Part shown: positions 53,935 through 62,994 of the stretch, one piece after another | Position numbering within the stretch: the first letter of the stretch is position 1 | How the letters are laid out: each line of letters begins with the position of its first letter | Source: Chitinophaga filiformis | Lineage (GTDB): Bacteria; Bacteroidota; Bacteroidia; Chitinophagales; Chitinophagaceae | Direction: 5' to 3' | Assembly (NCBI RefSeq): GCF_021646545.1 | Contig: NZ_JAKIRP010000007.1 | Span: forward strand, 62,001-126,000 | Length of the DNA stretch: 64,000 bases | Made by a program: the position numbers and the translations under genes | Notes under the pieces: model-generated | Seen by the model: the letters and a program-made list of their open reading frames with translations, nothing else | Database searches by the model: none | Told to the model about the DNA's origin: nothing

Positions 53935-54822
53935 ATGCCAAAGATCTCGTTGAAAAACACCTTCCTCGCCACAGCCCTTTCACTTTCTGCGCTGATGGCC
54001 AATGCCCAGCATGTACATGAACCCAATCTCGACAAACCCGAATGGTCTGCACCATACCAGCCATTCCGGATAGCCGGCAACCTGTATTATGTAGGCACTT
54101 ATGACCTCTGTAGTTATCTCATTACTACGCCAAAGGGGAACATCCTTATTAACACCGGTCTGGCTGCCTCTGCTCCAATGATTAAAGCCAATATTGAGGC
54201 ATTAGGTTTCAAACTGTCTGATACAAAGATACTCCTCACCTCTCAGGCCCACTTCGATCATATGGGCGCCATGGCTGCTATTAAGAAGATGACAGGCGCT
54301 ACATTAATGCTGGATGCCGGCGATTCAGCCGTGGTACGGGATGGGGGAAAGTCCGATTATGCTATGGGCGACAATGATACCATGCTGTTCCAGCCGGTGG
54401 AAATAGACCGTATCCTGCATGATAAGGATGTGATCAAACTGGGGGATATGCAGATCACTATGCTACATCATCCCGGTCATACCAAAGGCTCCTGCAGTTT
54501 CCTTTTTGATGTGAAGGATGATAAGCGCTCTTATAAAGTATTGATCGCAAACATGCCAACTATCATCACAGAGCGGAGCTTCTCTGACATACCAGCCTAT
54601 CCTGCAATAGCCAGCGATTATGCATACACGCTGAAGGCAATGAAAGGGCTCAGCTTTGACCTCTGGGTTGCTTCACACGCCAGCCAGTTTGACCTGCATA
54701 AAAAGCATCAACCAGGCGATGCCTACAATCCGGCCGCCTTCATGGACCGAAAAGGATATGATGCACAACTGGCTGATCTGCAGAAAGATTATGACAAAAA
54801 AATGAATACCACAGGTAAATAA
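53935..54822 (+). CDS. Subclass B3 metallo-beta-lactamase, GOB-like (Gln in the first zinc position)
   Basis: 295 residues with a signal peptide (MPKISLKNTFLATALSLSALMANAQ). B3 signs: YYVGTYDLCSYLITTPKGNILINTG and LGFKLSDTKILLTSQAHFDHMGA. The zinc ligands appear as Gln104-x-His106-x-Asp108-His109, His182 (in HHPGHTKGS) and His248 (in ASHASQF). In most B3 enzymes the first ligand is His; Gln at this position is the feature of GOB-type enzymes (Elizabethkingia). It should hydrolyse beta-lactams in the periplasm, including carbapenems in related enzymes; activity here is not tested. It lies behind an AraC gene but has its own -7 element and a strong terminator. Confidence 0.93.
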   Translation: MPKISLKNTFLATALSLSALMANAQHVHEPNLDKPEWSAPYQPFRIAGNLYYVGTYDLCSYLITTPKGNILINTGLAASAPMIKANIEALGFKLSDTKILLTSQAHFDHMGAMAAIKKMTGATLMLDAGDSAVVRDGGKSDYAMGDNDTMLFQPVEIDRILHDKDVIKLGDMQITMLHHPGHTKGSCSFLFDVKDDKRSYKVLIANMPTIITERSFSDIPAYPAIASDYAYTLKAMKGLSFDLWVASHASQFDLHKKHQPGDAYNPAAFMDRKGYDAQLADLQKDYDKKMNTTGK

Positions 54823-54872
54823 AAAGTTACCGCCGGAACTGTACCATGGTACGGTTCCGGCGGTAACTTTTT
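54821..54872. terminator. Very strong bidirectional terminator after the beta-lactamase gene
   Basis: A 25-bp stem with a single G-T pair, 54821-54845 with 54848-54872, and only two loop bases. It begins with AAAAA and ends with TTTTT, so it is suited to both directions; it overlaps the stop codon of the beta-lactamase gene and precedes the convergent GH10 gene end. Confidence 0.9.
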
Positions 54873-54956
54873 ATTGCACGTAACTTCTTATGCCGTCCCC
54901 AGGCCGCCCCCCTTTCAGCTAGCGGAAAAACGTGAGAGAATGATGATGGCTAAACG

Positions 54957-56054
54957 TTAAAAGCTGACCACTGCTGTAAAAGCCTTCTTGGGCTGCAGGT
55001 TCCTGTCAAACAATAAAGGATAATCTTTCCTTCCCTCTACCGGGAAATTATCCAACCAGCTGCGCCTGTCAGACAGGTTCCAGAATGTCACGCCTGTCAG
55101 GGAATTTTTATACTTGCGGAATACTGCGAAACATCTCCGGTATTGTTCTGCCTGGCCATTCTCCCTTTCCGGACTAAAGCTGGTATCCGCATCACTGCCC
55201 TTCCGCCCTCTGGCTTCATGCTCTTTTGGATATACGGAAATATCCAGTTCTGTTATCTGCAGCGGCAGCTTCAAAGCGGCAAAGTCGGCAAAGGTCTTTT
55301 CCAGCTGCTCTTCCGAAGGTTCATTGAACGCCCAGTGTCCCTGCAAACCTATCGCCTGTACAGGTACTCCCTTCGCCCGCAGGTCTTTCACCATCCTGAT
55401 GATCTTCGCTCGCTTTACCGGGTCTATCTCATTGTAATCATTATAGAACAGTAGGGCCCCCGGATCGGCTTCATGCGCCCACTGAAAGGCTTTTTCTATA
55501 AATTCCGGCCCGCATATACGCAGCCACGCGGAATTGCGGTAAAACTCTTCCTTTTTATCACTGATCACCTCATTCACCACATCCCAGGCATAGATTTTAC
55601 CCTTGTATCTTGTCACCACCGTTGTAATATGGTCCTTCAGGCGTTTCAACAATACTGCTTTAGACACCGTGTCTCCTTTGTCATCTTTGAAGATCCATGC
55701 CGGCACCTGATTATGCCAGCAGAGTGTATGTCCCCTGACCTTCAATTTATTTCTGAGCGCAAAGGCCACAATAGAGTCGCCTCCCCTAAAATTGTACTCA
55801 TTCTCCCGCGGATGAATAGGCCCCATTTTCATATCGTTCTCGGGAGTAACACTGTTGAACTGGCTGATGATCAGCTGTGCCTCACCACCCTGCAGGATGC
55901 GGGGAGAAACGGAAACGCCTACAGGGAAAAAGGACCGGTAATAGTCTTTCAGCCCCTGGCCGGATACTTTCTGCCCCAGGCAGGAAAGCGCAACAAAAAT
56001 GCCTGACAGCAATAACTTTGTAATGTTTCGGGAATGTACTTGTCTGAACTTCAT
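54957..56054 (-). CDS. GH10 endo-1,4-beta-xylanase, secreted
   Basis: 365 residues with a signal peptide (1-32, ending KVSGQ). The GH10 barrel has NSVTPENDMKMGPIHP, then VRGHTLCWHNQVPAWIF, AWDVVNEV with acid/base Glu162, and ITELDI with nucleophile Glu269; the WNLSDRRSWLDNFP segment near the end is the usual aglycone region. It cuts the beta-1,4-xylan backbone outside the cytoplasm. No carbohydrate-binding module. It forms a functional set with the GH115 alpha-glucuronidase and the SusCD genes nearby. Confidence 0.94.
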   Translation of the reverse strand: MKFRQVHSRNITKLLLSGIFVALSCLGQKVSGQGLKDYYRSFFPVGVSVSPRILQGGEAQLIISQFNSVTPENDMKMGPIHPRENEYNFRGGDSIVAFALRNKLKVRGHTLCWHNQVPAWIFKDDKGDTVSKAVLLKRLKDHITTVVTRYKGKIYAWDVVNEVISDKKEEFYRNSAWLRICGPEFIEKAFQWAHEADPGALLFYNDYNEIDPVKRAKIIRMVKDLRAKGVPVQAIGLQGHWAFNEPSEEQLEKTFADFAALKLPLQITELDISVYPKEHEARGRKGSDADTSFSPERENGQAEQYRRCFAVFRKYKNSLTGVTFWNLSDRRSWLDNFPVEGRKDYPLLFDRNLQPKKAFTAVVSF

Positions 56055-56346
56055 AACGTTTTAATTTTCCAGATATATAAACCCGTCGCGGGTATTAATT
56101 GCAGGGCAATCAAACAACGGGAACTTAAACTTCCATACGTGGTTACGATAAATGCTAAAGGATGGCCCGGTCCTCTACCCTGATAGGCACAAGCCCTGGC
56201 AGCCATCAATTGTAAATTTGACCTTTAATTTTTGAACAGTCAAATTTTTTCCATGGATGATTTCAGCCGCTGCTTCCCCTGTCTGATTCAGCCATCGCCC
56301 CCGGTCTGTACCGGCAACAGGTGCATACTAATTGCACATCTAAACG

Positions 56347-56354
56347 TATATTTG
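56347..56354 (+). promoter_or_regulatory. Candidate -7 element in the GH10/orphan divergent gap
   Basis: TATATTTG, a perfect TAnnTTTG, 22 bases before the ATG at 56376. The 321-base gap from 56055 to 56375 holds no gene; an ACCCGTCGCGGGT hairpin near 56089-56101 lies upstream of the GH10 gene and may be an operator or leader hairpin. Confidence 0.5.
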
Positions 56355-56375
56355 GACAAACTATATTCTTATACT

Positions 56376-56897
56376 ATGAAGTCAATATTAACCGCAACAT
56401 TTGCACTGTTACTCAGCATATCCGCATTTCTCGTACAGGCTCAGGACCGCCCCGAGTTCCCTGAGCTGAAAGTAAAGGAAGATTACGCGAAATCAGAGGC
56501 CCTGTTCCAACAGGTAACAGAATGGCTTACAGAGACCGACCTGGATACACAGGAAGCACTCCGTATGCGGTCTAATGCCTTTATGATGCAATGGGTGATG
56601 GGCTCCCCTACCGTGACTGTTGGAATAGGCGATCATCTTATGGTCTTATTTGAAAAGAATCCTCAGCTGCTCGCCATTTATATGGCCAATTACGCCAGTT
56701 TCTGTATCAGCAACAAGGAAAATAAAAGTACCCTTGAACCTGCCAAAGCAGGCCTGCAGGCAGTGGTGAAAGTATATAAGAAAGGAAAAGGTGTTAAAAA
56801 GAACAAGGCACTTGAAAAACTGGTAGCAGCCGTGGACAACAATGAGCTGGATAACTATATTACCGAGCACATAAAAGAAGAATCCAAGGCCCACTAA
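56376..56897 (+). CDS. Secreted small helical protein of unknown function
   Basis: Start set at MKSILTATFALLLSISAFLVQAQ, which gives a good signal peptide (about 23 residues) directly behind a -7 element; the longer in-frame reading from 56232 crosses that element. 173 residues. The mature part is helical and charged (KVKEDYAKSEALFQQVTEWL; then GVKKNKALEKLVAAVDNNEL), with no known domain. A gene for a HEAT-like protein follows after 72 bases in the same direction. Confidence 0.7.
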   Translation: MKSILTATFALLLSISAFLVQAQDRPEFPELKVKEDYAKSEALFQQVTEWLTETDLDTQEALRMRSNAFMMQWVMGSPTVTVGIGDHLMVLFEKNPQLLAIYMANYASFCISNKENKSTLEPAKAGLQAVVKVYKKGKGVKKNKALEKLVAAVDNNELDNYITEHIKEESKAH

Positions 56898-56969
56898 CAG
56901 CCATTCGCCCCCCTTATTGTTGTTCATTCCATAATTGATTAACTTCCGGCCATATTGTCGGAACAACAT

Positions 56970-57485
56970 ATGAAATTACGAGACGAACTGCTGAAAGAGG
57001 CCAGCAAAGAAAATTGCATGCGCGTCGTACGCTGGATCGGTAATTCAGAAGAACGGTTTGCCCAGCTGGTAGATCTGTTTATCAACGAGGAATACCGTGT
57101 GGTACAACGGGCCGCATGGCCTCTAAGCTATGTGTTGCAGGATCATCCTGAACTTGCCGCCAAACATCTGCCGGTGCTGCTGGATAACCTGGACAATCCG
57201 GCCGTAGGATCTGCGGCAAAGCGGAACACCATCAGGGCCTTACAAACAGTTCCTATTCCTGAAAAATATCATGGCGTAGTGATGAACCATTGCTTTAATT
57301 ACATCAGCTCTCCGACGGAGAAACCGGCAGTGAAGGCCTTCTCACTGACTGTTCTCGAAAACCTTTCGAAGATCTACCCGGACATTAAAGGAGAATTGAA
57401 ATTTATCATTGAGGATGCTATGGATAATGAAAGCCCGGCATTTGTATCGAGAGCTAAAAAGATACTGGCGAGGATGTCGAAATGA
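56970..57485 (+). CDS. HEAT-repeat-like cytoplasmic protein
   Basis: Start at ATG 56970 (MKLRDELLKEASKENCMRVV); a TTG five codons earlier is possible. About 171 residues of helix pairs: RFAQLVDLFINEEYRVVQRAAWPLSYVL, VLLDNLDNPAVGSAAKRNTIRALQTV and SLTVLENLSKIYPDIKGELKFIIED (cores). This is the pattern of HEAT/armadillo-type scaffold proteins common in Bacteroidota. No signal peptide. Partner unknown; ends at a strong terminator. Confidence 0.75.
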   Translation: MKLRDELLKEASKENCMRVVRWIGNSEERFAQLVDLFINEEYRVVQRAAWPLSYVLQDHPELAAKHLPVLLDNLDNPAVGSAAKRNTIRALQTVPIPEKYHGVVMNHCFNYISSPTEKPAVKAFSLTVLENLSKIYPDIKGELKFIIEDAMDNESPAFVSRAKKILARMSK

Positions 57486-57530
57486 TCAGGTGAACGCTAT
57501 CGAACAGTTCTGTCTCAGATATACTTCTTT

Positions 57531-57568
57531 AAAAGCAAATGGCTCACCAAGGCGAGCCATTTGCTTTT
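57531..57568. terminator. Bidirectional terminator between the HEAT-like gene and SusD
   Basis: AAAAGCAAATGGCTC (57531-57545) pairs with GAGCCATTTGCTTTT (57554-57568), a perfect 15-bp stem with an 8-base loop; A-run before and T-run after. Confidence 0.9.
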
Positions 57569-57599
57569 ATGTTGAACCAACTTTCTCAGTCAGCCTTCA

Positions 57600-59366
57600 T
57601 TAATATTTATCATTCTGCTGGAATATCTTAGTCGCGTCCATTGTAGACTGCGGAATCGGATAGATCCTGCGGAACGGCTGTGATACCGGCTTAGCTGAAC
57701 CTGCGAGGGCAGCTTCGAATTTACCGAAACGGATGGATTGCTTCCTTCTCTGCATTTCCCAATACATTTCATAAGCAATCTCATTGTACAGGGTCTGCTC
57801 GGTCAGGGCAGTCAAAGCAACACCAGGAACGTTGTTGTACAGCGCCTCACGGGTTCTGGTGGTACGCAATTTATTGATATCTGCCAGTGCCAGATCTGTC
57901 TGACCGTTACGGAAATAAGCTTCTGCACGCAGACAGTACATACCACCCAGACGGATCAGCGGAATATCTACATTGCTGGTACTATTATCCTTTTCAGGAT
58001 CGAACTCATATTTGAATATACGTACACCACGGTTGATCTGTGCCTGTGAGAACACAGATTGTGCCGGGTTATCAAAGTTGAGCTCAGGCGTAAAGTCCAT
58101 TGCCAGTGTAGTGTTCTTTTCGCAGAAAAGTTTTGAAACTTTGATACGGTTAGCCGTCATTTCGAAACCAGTACCGGACAGTTTCGGTCCGTACTGCTGC
58201 CCTACCTGGAAACCGCGGTTGAAGTGGAACCATGGCAGACTGGCGCTGTTTGCCACGAGGCTGGTTGCAGGCACGCTTGTGTCAGAACCGTCGTTCATGA
58301 ACCAGGTTCCGTCACTGTACTGATAGTGTCTGGCAAACCTTGGATCTTCATGATTGCCATCCCAGGTTTGGTAGAACTCAGGCGTAGTACAAACCGCGTT
58401 GGTACCCCTGTTAGCAGGTGAAGGCTTCTGATTTCTTTCCACCGGCATGTACGCGAAGTCGTTATCGCTGCTGCGCAGGTTATTGATATCCTGAGATACA
58501 ACGAATACCAGTTCAGGTGCGCCGTTGTTGTCTATATCAAAGTTCTTGAAATAGTTAGTTTCCAGGTGGAACTGTGAATTGTTGATGATCTGGGTAGTGT
58601 AATAGATCACCTTATCCATATCAGTACCATTGTTGTCAACCGCTGCTTCCTTGAAGTTAAAGCCACCAGTAGCATAACGGTCTTTGAACACTGCGCGGTT
58701 CATGTACATATCTGCCAGCAGACCATACGCAGCCTGTTTGGTGAAACGTCCGTTGTGTGTGGATTGCTCTTTCAGGTTAGCCAGGTCAGGCAGGATGGTT
58801 TCCATCTCTTTGATCAGATCATCGATGGCTGTAGCGGCCTTTCTTACCTCCAGCTGAGCGTTTGTGTTATATGGATCTCTGTAGGGAGCCTGTCCGTAAA
58901 GGTCCAGTGTATGGTAAGTATAAAATGCCAACAGGGCTCTTGCCTCAGCGAGGAACAGCTTCTTATTGGTAAAATCAGGCTTGCTGTTGATAGTGCTGAT
59001 AGCAGTCAGCGATTTGGTAATACCTGCGTTCAGGTTGTTCCAGGTGTTGGTCACCAGCGAGTTATCAGGTCCCCAGGTGAACTCGTGAATAGCACGGTAT
59101 ACACCGCCATCGCCCCAGTCACTACCGCGGGTAGGCAGCATGGCTTCATCGGTTGAATACTCCTGTAATCCGAACACGTTAGCATGATCCACAAAGGTAG
59201 CGTCACCCATTTGCCCGTATGCCGCAGCCAGTGCGTTTTCAGGATTTGAATTGTTAGATCCCAGTACCTCGTCGATCACTTGTTCCTTCAGGTCTGTACA
59301 TCCCACCATGGTCACGGTGAGCGCTATGCAAGCTAATTTATGCAGTTGTAATGATTTCATTCTCAT
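57600..59366 (-). CDS. SusD/RagB-family outer-membrane glycan-binding lipoprotein
   Basis: 588 residues (MRMKSLQLHK; a start at the second Met, 59360, is possible). Lipobox VGC-T at Cys23. SusD signs: DLKEQVIDEV after the lipobox, ALAAAYGQM, LFLAEARALLAFYTYHTLDLYGQAPYRDP (shortened), then PLIRLGGMYCLRAEAYFRNGQTDLALADINKLRTTR, EIAYEMYWEMQRRKQSIRFGKFE and the end motif RRIYPIPQSTMDATKIFQQN. It binds oligosaccharides as the lid on the SusC barrel. It starts 5 bases after the SusC stop, so both are co-transcribed. No catalytic gene directly follows; GH10 and GH115 genes lie 3 to 8 kb away. Confidence 0.95.
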   Translation of the reverse strand: MRMKSLQLHKLACIALTVTMVGCTDLKEQVIDEVLGSNNSNPENALAAAYGQMGDATFVDHANVFGLQEYSTDEAMLPTRGSDWGDGGVYRAIHEFTWGPDNSLVTNTWNNLNAGITKSLTAISTINSKPDFTNKKLFLAEARALLAFYTYHTLDLYGQAPYRDPYNTNAQLEVRKAATAIDDLIKEMETILPDLANLKEQSTHNGRFTKQAAYGLLADMYMNRAVFKDRYATGGFNFKEAAVDNNGTDMDKVIYYTTQIINNSQFHLETNYFKNFDIDNNGAPELVFVVSQDINNLRSSDNDFAYMPVERNQKPSPANRGTNAVCTTPEFYQTWDGNHEDPRFARHYQYSDGTWFMNDGSDTSVPATSLVANSASLPWFHFNRGFQVGQQYGPKLSGTGFEMTANRIKVSKLFCEKNTTLAMDFTPELNFDNPAQSVFSQAQINRGVRIFKYEFDPEKDNSTSNVDIPLIRLGGMYCLRAEAYFRNGQTDLALADINKLRTTRTREALYNNVPGVALTALTEQTLYNEIAYEMYWEMQRRKQSIRFGKFEAALAGSAKPVSQPFRRIYPIPQSTMDATKIFQQNDKY

Positions 59367-59371
59367 AATCT

Positions 59372-62300
59372 CTAAAATTTAACGGTTGCACCTAACAGGA
59401 ATGTTTTTGCTGCCGGATAGGTAGTATAGTCAACACCCAGGGACTGGTTTCCACCTACTGTCTTGGTAGTGTTCACCAGCGGATCATAACCGGAATAACC
59501 GGTGATGGTCATCAGGTTCTGTGCGCTCACATATATGTTTAATGATCTCAGCCATGCCTGTTTAGCCAGGGTCAAAGTGTATCCCAGACGCAGGTTGCTT
59601 AAACGGATGAAGTCAGATTTCTCCAGGTATAAGGAAGACAGCTGTACCTGGTTGGCAAGGTTTGCACCGTCTTCGTAATACTTCCGCAATACGTTACGGT
59701 CAGATGCCAGGCTGTTGATGTTCAGGTCAAGAGCAGTGTTGTTCACCAGGTATCCGCCGGTTTGTCCGATGAAAGAGAAGCCCAGGTCAAATGCCTTGTA
59801 GCGCATCTGGCTGTTGAGACCAAAGTTAAAGTTAGGAATAGCACCCTCGAAGATCTGCCTGTCGTTGGTATTGATCACACCATCGCCGCTTTTATCTTCA
59901 AAGATATCCTTACCGTCCTTGTCATAACCCAGGTGTTTCAGCATGAAGAATGAACCAGCTTCGTAGCCATTCTTATAGATGTTGGCATTCACACCAGAAA
60001 GGCCCGGACCGGAAATGCTACCTGAGTACAGTTCAGAAACAGGCAGGTCTTTAATTGTATTAGACAGTGTAGATCCGTTCACATCGAGCGACCAGCTGAA
60101 GTTCTTCGTACGGATCAGCGTAGTTCCCAGCGTGAATTCAAAACCTTTGTTCACGATCTGCGCATCTACGTTCTTCCAGACAGTGGTGGTAGGGCTCAGC
60201 GGACCAGAAGGAATGTTCAGGATAGGATCTTTAGTGGTCTTGTTGTAGTATTCGAATGAACCATACAATTTACCTTTCCAGAGATCGAAGTCAGCACCGA
60301 TGTTGTACTGCTCTACCAGCTCCCATTTCAGACCTGGGTTAGCGGTACGGTTTACGAGCACACCGTTGATCAGTGTATGGTCATCATACAGGTAGTAACC
60401 TGCCGTTGGTGACAGTGAATAGCTTGCCTGGGTGATCTTGTTGGTCACTTCCTGGTTACCGGTCTGACCCCAGCTGGCGCGGAGTTTCAGGTCCTGGATA
60501 GCGCTGATGTCTTTCAGGAAGTCTTCGCGGGAAAGGGTCCAGCCCAATGCGAAGGATGGGAAGTAACCGTATTTGTTATCTTCACCAAAACGGGTAGAAC
60601 CATCCGCACGTAAGGACGCTGTTACCAGGTACTTGTTGTCGTAGTTATAGTTCACACGTCCGAAGAAAGACTGCAGTTCGTTTTCCTGTGCATAACCGCT
60701 TGGTGCAGTTGGTGTTCCGGAATAACCTGGGTTGTACTCAGGATCTACGCCTTCACCCTGTTTGGTGATACCCTGTGTACCAAAGGCAGTTCCCGCAAAC
60801 TGGAACTTCTGGTAAGAGAAACCGCCCATTACTTCCAACTGGTGTTTGTTGAAAGAACGGTTGTATGTCAGGTACTGGTCCAGCAAAGTGGTGAGTGATG
60901 ACAGGTTGTTCTGTACATAAGCCCCCAGTGGCGTTCTGTCCGTGATGTTCGGATAGATGGTGGAGTTACGCTCAGAGGTAGACTTGTCAATACCGTAGTT
61001 GATGCGGTAGTTCAGGCCTTTTAAGATCCTGAACGCAGCTTCAACGTTACCCAGTACGCGGAAGGTATTGGTCTTATCTTTATAGATGCTCAACAGGTAC
61101 GCCGGGTTGTAGTGGGCGTTCATGTTGAAATTGGTGTAGTTGCCGGCAGAATCGAACACAGAACGTGTAGGATTTGCCATTAAAGCATGAATGATCAGCT
61201 GACCATCAGAACCTGCGGTATTACCGTTAGGGATACCGGTTTCGTCGATGTTACTGGCTGTCAGGTTCATCTTAACAGTCAGACGTTTGTCGTCGAAGAA
61301 CCCTTCTTCAGCGTTCAATCTTGCGGTTGTCCTTTTGAAGGTGCTGGTTTCCACGATACCATCCTGGTCCATGTGAGACACTGATGCGAGGAAGCTACCG
61401 GTATTGGAGGTCTTGGCAAAAGACAGGTTATGGTTCTGTACAAATGCGTTACGGTAGATCACATCCTGCCAGTCAGTGTTACCGCCATGGTCGTAGACCG
61501 GATCCTTAATTGCCTTACGGTATTCGTCAGCAGAAAGCACGTCCAGCTTCTTGATAACAGAAGAAGTACCGATATAGGTATCATAAGTTAAGGTAGGAGC
61601 ACCTTTGCTACCACGTTTGGTAGTGATCAGTACAACACCGTTAGAACCCCTTGCACCATAGATAGCTGCCGCAGAGGCGTCTTTCAGGATGGTGATGGTT
61701 TCGATATCGCTGGTGTTCAGGAAGTTCAGCGGGTTTTTAGGTTCAGAGCTACCCAGACCGAAGTTAGGACCGCCTGCGCTCACGTTATCGTTACTTAACG
61801 GCACTCCGTCAACAACGAAGAGTGGTGTACTACCGCTACGGATAGAGCCCACACCACGGATGAACACATCCACCCCGGCGCCTGGTTCACCGCTGGACTG
61901 GGCGATACGCACACCGGATACTTTACCCTGGAGCATGTTATCAACAGAGACGTTGACACCCTGCTTTATATTATCAGCTTTCAGCTGCGTCAATGCACCT
62001 GTAACGTCGGCTTTGGTCTGGCTACCATAACCCACTACTACCACTTCTCCCAGCTGGCTGCTGCTTGCGGCCAGCGTAATGCGCATAAATGAGCCGCTGG
62101 CTGCCACTTCCTGTTGGGTGAAACCGATAGAGGAGATGACTAATTTTTCGCCTTCGGCGGCCTGCAGAGAGAACTCCCCGCGTTCGTTGGTGGTTGTCAC
62201 CCGTTTGGAAGACAGTGACTTCACAGATGCACCTGGTATAGGAGTACCGTCTGTGCCGATTACCACTCCCTTGATGGGTTCCTGCCGGATTACCCGATCA

Positions 62301-62386
62301 TAGTTAAGATGGCTTACCGTATTAGCCACGGAAGGGCTTGCGGCTGAAAGCCATACTGCTACAATTAAAAGAAACTGATTGTTCAT
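59372..62386 (-). CDS. SusC/RagA-family TonB-dependent outer-membrane transporter
   Basis: Start taken at ATG 62386 (MNNQFLLIVAVW); two codons upstream is a less likely TTG. 1004 residues: signal peptide 1-22, a carboxypeptidase-regulatory-like beta domain (IKGVVIGTDGTPIPGASVKS; about 36-110), then the SusC plug (GEVVVVGYGSQTKADVTGAL, VSVDNMLQGKVSGVRIAQ, FIRGVGSI, YGARGSNGVVLITTKRG), and a 22-strand barrel ending LLGATVKF. It takes glycans into the periplasm with TonB energy. It forms a SusCD pair with the downstream gene. No sigma/anti-sigma or HTCS gene is adjacent in the window, so its control is not visible. Confidence 0.95.
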   Translation of the reverse strand: MNNQFLLIVAVWLSAASPSVANTVSHLNYDRVIRQEPIKGVVIGTDGTPIPGASVKSLSSKRVTTTNERGEFSLQAAEGEKLVISSIGFTQQEVAASGSFMRITLAASSSQLGEVVVVGYGSQTKADVTGALTQLKADNIKQGVNVSVDNMLQGKVSGVRIAQSSGEPGAGVDVFIRGVGSIRSGSTPLFVVDGVPLSNDNVSAGGPNFGLGSSEPKNPLNFLNTSDIETITILKDASAAAIYGARGSNGVVLITTKRGSKGAPTLTYDTYIGTSSVIKKLDVLSADEYRKAIKDPVYDHGGNTDWQDVIYRNAFVQNHNLSFAKTSNTGSFLASVSHMDQDGIVETSTFKRTTARLNAEEGFFDDKRLTVKMNLTASNIDETGIPNGNTAGSDGQLIIHALMANPTRSVFDSAGNYTNFNMNAHYNPAYLLSIYKDKTNTFRVLGNVEAAFRILKGLNYRINYGIDKSTSERNSTIYPNITDRTPLGAYVQNNLSSLTTLLDQYLTYNRSFNKHQLEVMGGFSYQKFQFAGTAFGTQGITKQGEGVDPEYNPGYSGTPTAPSGYAQENELQSFFGRVNYNYDNKYLVTASLRADGSTRFGEDNKYGYFPSFALGWTLSREDFLKDISAIQDLKLRASWGQTGNQEVTNKITQASYSLSPTAGYYLYDDHTLINGVLVNRTANPGLKWELVEQYNIGADFDLWKGKLYGSFEYYNKTTKDPILNIPSGPLSPTTTVWKNVDAQIVNKGFEFTLGTTLIRTKNFSWSLDVNGSTLSNTIKDLPVSELYSGSISGPGLSGVNANIYKNGYEAGSFFMLKHLGYDKDGKDIFEDKSGDGVINTNDRQIFEGAIPNFNFGLNSQMRYKAFDLGFSFIGQTGGYLVNNTALDLNINSLASDRNVLRKYYEDGANLANQVQLSSLYLEKSDFIRLSNLRLGYTLTLAKQAWLRSLNIYVSAQNLMTITGYSGYDPLVNTTKTVGGNQSLGVDYTTYPAAKTFLLGATVKF

Positions 62387-62706
62387 TGGCAATCTACTAT
62401 TATGCTTGAATGTAAAAAGAAGTACTGTTTATGGCCTGTCGGCCACCCTTTCTGAGAATTGTATTATCCTGGCTAATGGTTATACGCAACGTGGTTCTGT
62501 CTGGAGGATATCCATGCAATATATAGGCTTTACAGCAAAGTCAGCGAAAATAATAAAGACAGAACGAAATATACCAGATTGTGCGTAAAAATCCCCCATA
62601 GGCTATAGTGTCTTTTAAAATCGGGTGCAATGATAAGCCGCTTTCCGCAATTTGTTGTTAACTCCAGGTTATGTTTATTTTAAAATTGTGTATTAGCAGA
62701 CGCACC

Positions 62707-62895
62707 GGAGGGCCATTCACGGTGATAGGCCGCCGGGTCGGGCCACATGTCTATTGCCCGGCGTATAGGTCAGGAAGCCATTAGCGGCGAAAGGGTCCGG
62801 AGGGAGGCATATGTTTGTAGCCCAGGGGGTACATAGGGAAGCCATTCGCGGCGATAGGCTCCGCAAGAGCCATGTGTTTGTAGCCCGGGGCGCGA
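62707..62895. repeat. Tandem repeat, three copies of 64-65 bp
   Basis: GCCATT(C/A)-starting units occur at 62712, 62777 and 62841 with spacings 65 and 64. The unit reads GCCATTCGCGGCGATAGG, GC-rich middle, then an AGCCATATGTTTGTAGCCC-like end and CGGGG. Copies 2 and 3 are nearly alike; copy 1 has more changes. The period is not a multiple of three and the whole gap 62387-62994 has no gene. A GC-rich tail (CGGGGCGCGACCCCTGG) follows. Such intergenic units seem familiar from Chitinophagaceae genomes, but I could not check this. Confidence 0.75.
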
Positions 62896-62941
62896 CCCCT
62901 GGACCGAATGAGGTGCCCCCTCCCCAGGGCATATAAAATAA

Positions 62942-62970
62942 GAGAGCCGGTCAGTCATCTGCCGGCTCTC
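62942..62970 (-). terminator. Intrinsic terminator of the efflux gene
   Basis: GAGAGCCGG (62942-62950) and CCGGCTCTC (62962-62970) make a 9-bp stem; on the minus strand it is followed by TTATTTTATA. It lies 24 bases behind the stop of the outer-membrane efflux gene. Confidence 0.85.
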
Positions 62971-62994
62971 GTTGCGATTTAGACTATAGGGTTA

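Noticed and set aside
62717..62958. Small open frames coding Pro/Gly/Thr-rich peptides on the minus strand
   Set aside because: They are produced by the 64-65-bp tandem repeat; the period breaks the frame and no translation signal is present.
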